This document shows positions 34,687-42,551 of a DNA stretch of 64,000 nt, one piece after another. The notes below the pieces were generated by a model. It did not search any database, had not been told where the DNA came from, and worked only from the letters and a program-made list of their open reading frames with translations. How positions within the stretch are numbered: the stretch's first letter is position 1; the number at the start of each line of letters is the position of its first letter. A program made the position numbers and the translations under genes. Origin of the DNA: Bacteroidales bacterium (GTDB taxonomy: Bacteria; Bacteroidota; Bacteroidia; Bacteroidales; UBA1556); assembly GCA_023146135.1 (NCBI GenBank), contig JAGLCR010000003.1:62001-126000 (forward strand), read 5' to 3'.

Positions 34687-36663
34687 CTATTGAACTACAA
34701 AACGAGTAATAATAATATTATTATGAGTTTTCAGGCTTAAGAAATACATTCCTTTGCTTAGGCTTTCCATTTGCATATTTGTTTTTACCAAGCCTCCTCC
34801 CTTTATTTCTTTACTGTGCACTAATTGGCCTGTTACAAAGTAAATATCAATTAAATACATTTCATCTAATTTTGGATTCAAATTATCAATACTCAATGTA
34901 AATCGACCTTTGTTTGGATTAGGAAATAGCGAGAGTTTGATACTGCTTTCTTTAGTAGCAGTAGTAAATCCTAAACCAGAACATGAAATCACTGCACTGG
35001 CAGAATCAATACTACCAGTTACTGTATCGATGGCATATAAAATGGTTTGGTATGTCCCATTATACAGGAATGTATGCGATGGACTTACTAGCAAACTCGA
35101 ATTGCCATCGCCAAATTTCCACAACCAACTTTTATTTATAGTATCGATACTTGTATTTGTATACATTACATTAAACGGTGGAGCAGCAAAATTAGTTTGG
35201 GAGCTTACAAAACTTGGTGGATAATAAGATTTTAATCTCTGAATAAAAATATCCTTATCATTGGTAGAAACTAAATTATTAGTTCCACTTCCTGGGTCAA
35301 AATCTGCTGTACCAATAAAGTAACCTGTTGTAAAAACATTTCCATAAGCATCAAGTCTAATAGAATTAGCTTGATCCCAATTATATCCCCCCATTGCCTT
35401 AGCCCAAATAAAACTGCCACTGGAATCCAATTTTTGAATAAAAATATCCATGCTACCAGCAGAAATTAGACTATAGGTTCCACTTCCAGGGTTAAAATCT
35501 ACAGTACCTTCAAAATAACCTGTAGTATAAATATCTCCTGAGTTATCAAGGCAAATGGAGAATGCTTTATCCCAACCAGTATTTCCCATCGACTTTGCCC
35601 AGATAAAATTTCCAACAGAATCCATTTTTTGAATAAAAATATCTGACAAAAATCCAGCAGAACTTAAATTATACGTTCCACTTCCTGGGTCAAAATCTAT
35701 TGTACCAATAAAATAACCTGTTGTATAAACACTTCCAGAAGCATCTAGGCAAATGGAATTCCCTTTATCATCTGAATTTCCTCCAAGAGACTTCGCCCAA
35801 ATAAAATTTCCATTAGGATCTAACTTTTGAATATAAATATCATTACTTCCAGAAGATGTCAAGTTATACACCCCACTTCCTAAATCAAAATCTACGATAC
35901 CATTATAATATCCTGTTGTATAAATATTTCCTGAATTATCAAGAACAATGGAGGTTCCATTATCCTCTAAATATCCACCCATAGACCTAGCCCAAATATA
36001 GTTTCCATCTGAATCTAATTTTGTAATAAAAATATCCTTATCGCCATTAGAAGTTAAATTAAAGACTCCACTTCCTGGGTCAAAATCTGCAAGCCCTTCA
36101 AAATACCCTACAATATATACATTTCCAAAAGCATCAATACTTAGAGAGTGACCTTCATCTTCCAAACTGCCACCCATAGACTTAGCCCAAATAAGGTCCC
36201 CATCAGAGTTTAATTTTTGTATGAAAATATCAGACAAACCAGCCGTTTTTAAATTATATATTCCATTTGCTGGATCAAAATCAACAGTGTCCATAAAACA
36301 TCCTGTCGTATAAACATAACCTGAATCATCAAGACAAATCGCAAATGATTTTTCCCAACCTATTCCGCCCATCGACTTAGCCCAAATAAAATTTCCACTA
36401 GAATCCAATTTTTGAATAAAAATATCATCAATACCAACTGCATTTAAATTATAGACCATACTTCCTGGGTCAAAATCTACGACGCCTTGAAAATATCCTG
36501 TTGTATAAATATTTCCTAAAACATCAATATCAATAGAGCTACCCTCCTCATTCATTCCTGAATATCCAACCGCTGACTTAGCCCAATCAAGTTTTACATC
36601 TTGAGCAGCAGTAATTCCAATAGTTAAACTGACTAATAAAAAGCTTAATATAATTTTCCTCAT
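34687..36663 (-). CDS. T9SS cargo: probable seven-bladed SBBP-type propeller with PKD domain
   Basis: 658 aa. Signal peptide 1-20 (ends TAAQ). Residues about 25-470 consist of seven repeats of some 62-65 residues around DIFIQKLDSSGNFIWAKSMGG and YTTGYFxGxVDFDPGSGxYNL, the SBBP/beta-propeller pattern; seven units fit one closed propeller. A PKD-like domain follows (about 490-565, SWLWKFGDGNSS...SPSHTFLYNGTYQTILYAIDT) and then a type A T9SS sorting domain (LSLFPNPNKGRFTLSIDNL ... GMYFLSLKTHNNIIITRFVVQ). Secreted across the outer membrane and probably surface-attached. Function beyond a scaffold or binding role is unknown. Confidence 0.9.
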   Translation of the reverse strand: MRKIILSFLLVSLTIGITAAQDVKLDWAKSAVGYSGMNEEGSSIDIDVLGNIYTTGYFQGVVDFDPGSMVYNLNAVGIDDIFIQKLDSSGNFIWAKSMGGIGWEKSFAICLDDSGYVYTTGCFMDTVDFDPANGIYNLKTAGLSDIFIQKLNSDGDLIWAKSMGGSLEDEGHSLSIDAFGNVYIVGYFEGLADFDPGSGVFNLTSNGDKDIFITKLDSDGNYIWARSMGGYLEDNGTSIVLDNSGNIYTTGYYNGIVDFDLGSGVYNLTSSGSNDIYIQKLDPNGNFIWAKSLGGNSDDKGNSICLDASGSVYTTGYFIGTIDFDPGSGTYNLSSAGFLSDIFIQKMDSVGNFIWAKSMGNTGWDKAFSICLDNSGDIYTTGYFEGTVDFNPGSGTYSLISAGSMDIFIQKLDSSGSFIWAKAMGGYNWDQANSIRLDAYGNVFTTGYFIGTADFDPGSGTNNLVSTNDKDIFIQRLKSYYPPSFVSSQTNFAAPPFNVMYTNTSIDTINKSWLWKFGDGNSSLLVSPSHTFLYNGTYQTILYAIDTVTGSIDSASAVISCSGLGFTTATKESSIKLSLFPNPNKGRFTLSIDNLNPKLDEMYLIDIYFVTGQLVHSKEIKGGGLVKTNMQMESLSKGMYFLSLKTHNNIIITRFVVQ

Positions 36664-36742
36664 AATATTTATGTCTTTATTATGCGTACTGTTGGCTATA
36701 ACAATTCAGAAGAAACTATAATACCGAATTACGACTTTTACT

Positions 36743-36781
36743 AAATAGGGGATAAATATACTTTTTATTTATCCCCTATTT
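36743..36781. repeat. Perfect 16-bp stem hairpin
   Basis: AAATAGGGGATAAATA, 7-nt loop, TATTTATCCCCTATTT. It lies 180 bp past the GloVer stop codon and 80 bp upstream of the propeller gene. There is no T-run on the minus-strand side, so it is not a textbook terminator; it may be an mRNA-stabilising or attenuator hairpin. Confidence 0.65.
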
Positions 36782-36816
36782 GGTGAATTTAACAAATTCT
36801 TAATTTCTTTTTTATC

Positions 36817-36883
36817 ATCGAATTACACATATTAATCGAATTACTTATTTCCCATTAACGGAAAATGATTCGTGTAATTCGAT
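36817..36883. repeat. Inverted repeat ATCGAATTACAC / GTGTAATTCGAT
   Basis: Perfect 12-bp arms at 36817-36828 and 36872-36883, with a further partial direct copy (ATCGAATTAC) in between. The GTGTAATTCG unit resembles intergenic repeats scattered in Bacteroidota genomes, but only this locus has it here. Confidence 0.55.
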
Positions 36884-36961
36884 AATATTTTTATTTTTTC
36901 AAATTTATTGTCTATTGTTCGTGATTCAACACAAATCAACAACTCATCAATTCAACAAATT

Positions 36962-39900
36962 TTACTCTACCACAAACCGAGCAGTAAGCACACCATCCTC
37001 ACTTCGTAATCTAACAAAATACACCCCTTTGCTCAAAGTCTCAAAATGCATCTGCTTTTTAATGTTTGCATTTCCACTGAGCTTTTCTTGGTGAATAAGT
37101 TTACCCATCACCGAATAAACTTCCAATTGATAATCTTGGGTTTTATTGGAAGTAGAATTTATTTCTAGGGTAAAATTTCCATTGTTTGGATTGGGGAATA
37201 AGAGCATACTTATTCCATTTACTGAGGCTGAGCCTATCCCTAAACCACTAGCATTCTTTGTATTAAAAATATTACTTCGAGATATACCATTAACCTTTGC
37301 TCCACATGGGTCGTTAGATACTACTTCAAGCTGGTAAAATACATTGCCACTTGGGTTTGTTAAATCTGTATATGAAGTATTATTGCTAGAAATAGTAGTT
37401 AGCAAGGTCATATTTGTACTATCTGTTCCTCTATATATTTTATAGGATCCAAAACTAAAACCCTCATAAGGTCGCCAGATTAGATTCCAATGATTATTGG
37501 TTGCTTCATTAATCATTAGGTGCATGGTTTTATGCTTTAAACTTACTGGGGTTTCCTTGCCACAGGTATCAATGGCTGTGATTTTATAGGCATATTGGCG
37601 AACTCCTACATTTGAGTTCATGTCTTCAAACTCAAGAGATGCAGAATATGCTACACCTCCAATATAATCATAAATATTTGTAATACTGCTTTCTCGGTAT
37701 ACTCTAAAGCTATCAATTTTTTGTGTAGTTACCGCTTGCCATTTAACAATAATATGATTGCTATTATCATCAACACTTACTGCACATATTTTTGGAGCAT
37801 CTGCTAAAGATACGTTAATAATGGTTTCTGCGGAAGTATTTATGCACGTATTATTATCGTAGGCTTCAACTATGAATCTACCCGAAGTTGATGTGTAAAT
37901 ACTCTGTCCAGTTTTTCCATTACTCCAGTTGTATGTAGTAAAACCCGCAGATGCCTCTAACATTAAACTATCGTTGGAGCAAGGAGATATACTTCCTATA
38001 ATGCTGATTATTGGAGTTGTAGCGGTATAATTTGACAAGACAAAATAGTTGCTTGTAACTTGCGAGCAAGAAGCATTGCTTAATACTGCCATATAAAAAC
38101 CTTGATTTTTGGCATAGAAAATAGAATCGGTAGCATTGGGAATAATAGCACCATTATATGCCCAAGCATAGGTAACGCTATTATTAGGGGTAGCACTAAG
38201 TCTAAAGCTATCGCCCACACATATAATCGCCGACGACTGTGGTTGAGTAAGCTCTGCTATAAAATTACACGGATTGCTTGCCCCTCCACTACAGCTAATT
38301 ACCGTTGAGACTGTATCTGTTGTATTACTCATAGTATCAGTGGCAAAAAGCGTAACCGTATAGCTTCCATTGTATTGATAAGTATGGGTAGGGTTTAATT
38401 GATTACTCATATTCCCATCACCGAAATTCCAAGTGTAGTTGGTATAACCTGAGCTGGTATTTGTAAAACTTGGGTTGAAAGGTGGCGCCGTGAAAATAGT
38501 TTGGGAGGTAGTGAAACTCGAAAAATTTAAAGCCACCTCAATTAAATTACCAAAAGCTTTAGAACCGTTTGTATTATTAAAATCAGTCTTTTTTATTAGG
38601 GTATCTGTTATTGGATTATACTCAAATATTACCCCTTGATCATATTGACCACCCATATATGTCATACCATATAATTTTCCAATCGAAGCTTGCACTAATG
38701 AACCATATGGAGCATCACCTATATTAGTTCCATTAAAATCTACTTTTTTTGTGAATGCATTGTTTGAAGAGTTATATTCAAAAATTACTCCTTTATTATT
38801 TACTCCACCAGAGCTTATCATACCATATAACTTCCCATTGGAGGCTTGAACTAATGATCCACGTGGATTTTTACCTTTATTAGTTCCATCAAAATCTATT
38901 TTTTTTGTAAATGCGTTGTTTGAAGGATTATACTCAAAGAGTACTCCTTTATTATATACTCCACCTAAAGGTGTCATCCCATATAGTTTTCCATTGGAGG
39001 CTTGAATTAATGAACCGTGAGGACTCTGCCCATTATTAAGCCCATCAAAATCTACTTTTTTTGTAAGTACGTTGTTTGAAGGGTTAAATTCAAAAAGCAT
39101 ACCTAGATTACCTACTCCACCAGAGGCTGTCATTCCATATAACTTCCCATTGGAGGCTTGCATTAAAGTACCCTGGGGTGTATCACCATTATTAATCCAG
39201 TCAAAATCAATTAATTTAGTAAAAGTGCTATTTGATAGGTTAAATTCAAAGATTGTACCTCTATAACTTGTCCCACCTTGAGCTGTCATTCCATATAATT
39301 TGCCATTAGAAGCTTGCATTAAGGAACCATGAGGCGTACTTCCATTATTTGCCATGTCAAAATCAATTTTTTTCGTGTAATTATGAGTTATAATATTATA
39401 TTCAAAAAGGACTCCGTAACCATATTGCCCTCCTTCTTTAGTAAACCCATATAGTCTCCCGTTTGAAGTTAATAATAGTGATCCATAAGGTTGATTACCG
39501 AGAGGCGAATAATTAAAATCAATTTTTTTTATAAAACTATCATTTGAGGGATTAAAGCTAAATATAATACCATCACCATACTCGCCGCCTAATCCTCCAT
39601 AGGTAGTCATTCCATATAATTTTCCATTAGTTGCTTGTACTAATGAACCAGATGGATAATGACCTTTATTAGTTCCATCAAGATCTACTATTTTTGTAAA
39701 TGTGTTATTTGAAAGGTTATATTCAAAGAGCGTACCTAAGCTATTTACTCCCCCATAGGTTGTCATCCCATATAGTTTTCCATTGTTAGCTTGAACTAAT
39801 GAACCTTGTGGAGATTCACCTTTATTAGTTCCATCAAAATCTATTTTTTTTATAAATGCGTTGTTTGCAGGGTTATATTCAAAGAGTGTACCTTTGCCAT

Positions 39901-40780
39901 TTGCTCCACCATTAGATGTCATTCCATATAATTTTCCATTGGAGGCTTGAACTAATGAACCATATGGATAATGACCTTTATTAATTCCGTCAAAATCTAC
40001 TTTTTTTGTAAATGCGTTGGTTGAAGGGTTATACTCAAAGATTACGCCTAAATCATTTAATCCACCTCTACGTGTCATGCCATATAGTTTTCCACTAGTG
40101 GCTTGAACTAATGAACCAAATGGCCCTTGACCTTTATTAGCTCCGTCAAAATCTACTTTTTTTGTAAATGCGTTGTTTGAAGGATTATACTCAAAGATTA
40201 CGCCACAACTATTTACCCCACCATATGCTGTCATCCCATATAGTTTTCCACTAGTGGCTTGAACTAATGAACCATAATATGGATTTTTACCTTTATTAGC
40301 TCCGTCAAAATCTACTTTTTTTGTAAATGCGTTGTTTGAAGGATTATACTCAAAGATTACGCCACAACTATTTACCCCACCATATACTGTCATCCCATAT
40401 AAATTCCCATTGGAGGCTTGAACTAATGATCCATGTGGGTAGCTCCCTAGCGTATCATTAAAATTAAAAAGTACTGTATAACTATTGTTTAACGTATCAT
40501 ATTCAAATATAACTCCTTTGTTGTACTGCCCTCTTTTATCTGTCACTCCATATAGCTTACCATTACTGGCTTGACATAAATCTCCTGTAGGGTTTTTTCC
40601 AATATTTTGTGCAAGAAAAGAATATTCCACAGTTTGGTTATTTCCTATACTGTCGGTTCGAAATATAACACCAGCCCCATATATTCCACCACCACTTGTC
40701 ATTCCCCATAGTGTATTAGTTTGCGCCATCATAAAGCCTGTTATTAGGCTTAGTAAAATTGTTAGTGTAATTTTTTTCAT
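36962..40780 (-). CDS. T9SS cargo: GloVer tandem-repeat protein with PKD and Ig/FN3-like domains
   Basis: 1272 aa. Signal peptide 1-19 (ends MMAQ). Residues 20 to about 745 hold 14 tandem repeats of about 48-53 residues built on GKLYGMTxxGGxxxxGVIFEYNPSNNAFTKKVDFDG and GSLVQASN, the gloVer repeat (TIGR03803-type). A PKD domain follows at about 758-835 (YTNYTWNFGDGNMSNQLNPTHTYQYNGSYTVTL), then Ig-like and fibronectin-like segments, and a type A T9SS sorting domain (LLFPNPNNGNFTLEIN ... GVYFVRLRSEDGVLTARFVVE). Exported to the surface or medium. The repeats are so alike at DNA level that copy number probably changes by recombination. A TATATTTG box lies about 130 bp upstream. Confidence 0.92.
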   Translation of the reverse strand: MKKITLTILLSLITGFMMAQTNTLWGMTSGGGIYGAGVIFRTDSIGNNQTVEYSFLAQNIGKNPTGDLCQASNGKLYGVTDKRGQYNKGVIFEYDTLNNSYTVLFNFNDTLGSYPHGSLVQASNGNLYGMTVYGGVNSCGVIFEYNPSNNAFTKKVDFDGANKGKNPYYGSLVQATSGKLYGMTAYGGVNSCGVIFEYNPSNNAFTKKVDFDGANKGQGPFGSLVQATSGKLYGMTRRGGLNDLGVIFEYNPSTNAFTKKVDFDGINKGHYPYGSLVQASNGKLYGMTSNGGANGKGTLFEYNPANNAFIKKIDFDGTNKGESPQGSLVQANNGKLYGMTTYGGVNSLGTLFEYNLSNNTFTKIVDLDGTNKGHYPSGSLVQATNGKLYGMTTYGGLGGEYGDGIIFSFNPSNDSFIKKIDFNYSPLGNQPYGSLLLTSNGRLYGFTKEGGQYGYGVLFEYNIITHNYTKKIDFDMANNGSTPHGSLMQASNGKLYGMTAQGGTSYRGTIFEFNLSNSTFTKLIDFDWINNGDTPQGTLMQASNGKLYGMTASGGVGNLGMLFEFNPSNNVLTKKVDFDGLNNGQSPHGSLIQASNGKLYGMTPLGGVYNKGVLFEYNPSNNAFTKKIDFDGTNKGKNPRGSLVQASNGKLYGMISSGGVNNKGVIFEYNSSNNAFTKKVDFNGTNIGDAPYGSLVQASIGKLYGMTYMGGQYDQGVIFEYNPITDTLIKKTDFNNTNGSKAFGNLIEVALNFSSFTTSQTIFTAPPFNPSFTNTSSGYTNYTWNFGDGNMSNQLNPTHTYQYNGSYTVTLFATDTMSNTTDTVSTVISCSGGASNPCNFIAELTQPQSSAIICVGDSFRLSATPNNSVTYAWAYNGAIIPNATDSIFYAKNQGFYMAVLSNASCSQVTSNYFVLSNYTATTPIISIIGSISPCSNDSLMLEASAGFTTYNWSNGKTGQSIYTSTSGRFIVEAYDNNTCINTSAETIINVSLADAPKICAVSVDDNSNHIIVKWQAVTTQKIDSFRVYRESSITNIYDYIGGVAYSASLEFEDMNSNVGVRQYAYKITAIDTCGKETPVSLKHKTMHLMINEATNNHWNLIWRPYEGFSFGSYKIYRGTDSTNMTLLTTISSNNTSYTDLTNPSGNVFYQLEVVSNDPCGAKVNGISRSNIFNTKNASGLGIGSASVNGISMLLFPNPNNGNFTLEINSTSNKTQDYQLEVYSVMGKLIHQEKLSGNANIKKQMHFETLSKGVYFVRLRSEDGVLTARFVVE
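38620..40740 (-). repeat. Tandem coding repeats of the GloVer gene
   Basis: Units of about 144-159 bp. The copies starting at 40142 and 40301 (offset 159 bp) are nearly identical for more than 100 bp, including synonymous positions, which indicates recent duplication or gene conversion. Confidence 0.85.
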
Positions 40781-40911
40781 AATAATTGCGTTTTTTGACG
40801 GGTTCTGGTATTGATTCTAGTAATTCAAAGGACGTTGTAGAGCAAGATTTTGAATATATCTGAATGGTGAGCTGTTTTTATACTGTGTAAGTAGTATCTC
40901 ACAAATATAAG

Positions 40912-40919
40912 ATATTATT
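40912..40919 (-). promoter_or_regulatory. Candidate -7 box TATATTTG for GloVer gene
   Basis: Perfect TAnnTTTG on the minus strand; leader about 130 nt. Confidence 0.45.
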
Positions 40920-41162
40920 TCCATTTTATACACCCATTTAAATAAATTTTATTCTTAAGCAATCTAAATAAACTCATTTATATTTGTATATCAACTATAT
41001 ACATATTAAAAACAAACGTAGCATTTTGGTATTAATAAAAAAGAATATCTATGAAAAGTAATTTATATTTAATGTTTTAACCTATTTAGACCTTTTATTA
41101 ATGCATGTAATTAATTTCATATTAAGAGTTGTTAAATATGAGTGTTGTAATAATGCTTTTCT

Positions 41163-41170
41163 TACATTTG
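41163..41170 (+). promoter_or_regulatory. Candidate -7 box TACATTTG
   Basis: Perfect TAnnTTTG 27 bp before the synthase ATG; a TTG at 41145-41147 is 15 bp upstream, a little short for a -33 element. Confidence 0.5.
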
Positions 41171-41196
41171 CAACCTAATTTATAACACATAATTGA

Positions 41197-42462
41197 ATGG
41201 ATATATTTAAGAGAGTACTTGACCGACCAGGAAACATTGGTAAATATATGGACACATCGCATGGTTACTTTGCTTTTCCAAAATTGGAAGGCGAAATTGG
41301 ACCTCGAATGATGTTTAAAGGAAAAGAGCAATTAGTATGGAGTCTGAATAATTATATTGGACTTGCTAATCATCCAGAAGTTCGTAAGGCAGATGCTGAT
41401 GCGGCTATAAAATATGGAATGGCCTACCCTATGGGTGCTCGTATGATGTCGGGACAAACAAAATACCATGAGCAACTAGAACAATCGCTTGCTGATTTTG
41501 TTGGCAAAGAACGTGGTTTTCTTTTGAACTATGGTTATCAAGGAATTATGTCGGTAATCGATGCTATGGCTGATCGTAATGATGTAATTGTTTACGATTC
41601 GGAATGTCATGCAAGTATTATGGATGGTATCTATTTGCATAAAGCAAAAGGAGGAAAAAGTTTTGTATTTCCACACAATGATATTGAGCGAGCTCGAAAA
41701 ATGCTAGGTTTTGCCACCAAGCGTACTGCCGAAAGCAAAGGTGGAATCATGCTTATTACTGAGGGTGTTTTTGGAATGGCCGGTGATATGGGAAAACTAG
41801 ATGAGATTGCTGCTCTTAAAAAAGATTTTGATTTCCGTATTTTGGTTGACGATGCTCACGGTTTTGGAACTATGGGTGAAACTGGCGCAGGTGCTCCTGA
41901 GCATTTTGGCGTAGCCGATGATATGGACTTAATATTTGGAACATTTGCTAAATCAATGGCTGGTATCGGAGCTTTTATTTCTGGCCCAACAGAGATAATC
42001 GATTTCTTACAATATACTATGCGTTCGCAAACGTTTGCCAAATCTCTTCCTATGCCTATGGTTATAGGAGCAATAAAAAGGTTAGAACTTTTACAAACTA
42101 AGCCCGAACTGCGAGAACAGCTTTGGACTGTGGTAAACGCCTTACAAAGTGGTTTAAAAGAGGCTGGTTTTGAAATTGGGGTAACCAATTCTCCAGTAAC
42201 GCCTGTATACCTATCAGGTGGAATACCTGAGGCGACCAATCTTATATTTGATTTACGCGAAAAGCATAATGTATTTTGTTCGGTAGTAGTTTATCCTGTA
42301 GTACCAAAAGATGTAATTTTACTTCGCTTGATTCCTACAGCTATGCATACGGTAAAAGATGTAGAATACACATTAAAGGCTTTTAAGGCCGTTAAGAAAA
42401 ACCTTGACGATGGTACATATGCTCATATGTCGGTTGTTGATCAAGGAGAAGCTACAAAATAG
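41197..42462 (+). CDS. Alpha-oxoamine synthase: candidate serine palmitoyltransferase or cysteate acyltransferase
   Basis: 421 aa PLP enzyme of the alpha-oxoamine synthase family, which joins an acyl thioester to an amino acid with loss of CO2. Seen: LVWSLNNYIGLANHPEV near 46, YPMGARMMSGQTKYHEQLE near 76, DSECHASIMDGIYLH near 130, LVDDAHGFGTMGETGAG near 210, and the PLP lysine in FGTFAKSMAGIGAF near 250. Options are serine palmitoyltransferase, cysteate acyltransferase (sulfonolipid), KBL or BioF. Its N-terminus (GYFAFPKLEG) is of the type common across Bacteroidota and not BioF-like, and ceramide-type genes lie at 61-64 kb, so I favour sphingo- or sulfonolipid synthesis. Monocistronic, with a terminator after it. 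Confidence 0.85.
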   Translation: MDIFKRVLDRPGNIGKYMDTSHGYFAFPKLEGEIGPRMMFKGKEQLVWSLNNYIGLANHPEVRKADADAAIKYGMAYPMGARMMSGQTKYHEQLEQSLADFVGKERGFLLNYGYQGIMSVIDAMADRNDVIVYDSECHASIMDGIYLHKAKGGKSFVFPHNDIERARKMLGFATKRTAESKGGIMLITEGVFGMAGDMGKLDEIAALKKDFDFRILVDDAHGFGTMGETGAGAPEHFGVADDMDLIFGTFAKSMAGIGAFISGPTEIIDFLQYTMRSQTFAKSLPMPMVIGAIKRLELLQTKPELREQLWTVVNALQSGLKEAGFEIGVTNSPVTPVYLSGGIPEATNLIFDLREKHNVFCSVVVYPVVPKDVILLRLIPTAMHTVKDVEYTLKAFKAVKKNLDDGTYAHMSVVDQGEATK

Positions 42463-42485
42463 ATCGTTAAAAATCTATTAATTAA

Positions 42486-42519
42486 TAAGCCCCTTTTGAT
42501 GTATTTCAAAAGGGGCTTA
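42486..42519. terminator. Bidirectional terminator hairpin
   Basis: Perfect 14-bp stem TAAGCCCCTTTTGA / TCAAAAGGGGCTTA between the convergent synthase and M16 peptidase genes; the flanking T-run is weak. Confidence 0.72.
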
Positions 42520-42551
42520 TCTATTTATTATTCAATAAAATACAAACAATA

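Larger units (their letters stand above)
36664..36961. other. Intergenic region rich in palindromes
   Basis: 298 bp between two same-strand T9SS cargo genes with no ORF. It contains a 16-bp perfect hairpin and a separate 12-bp inverted repeat (both listed), and is otherwise AT-rich. Confidence 0.6.
40781..41196. other. Divergent intergenic region GloVer/alpha-oxoamine synthase
   Basis: 416 bp with no credible ORF. It has TAnnTTTG boxes on the minus strand at 40912-40919 (for the GloVer gene) and on the plus strand at 40979-40986 and 41163-41170 (for the synthase). Confidence 0.55.
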
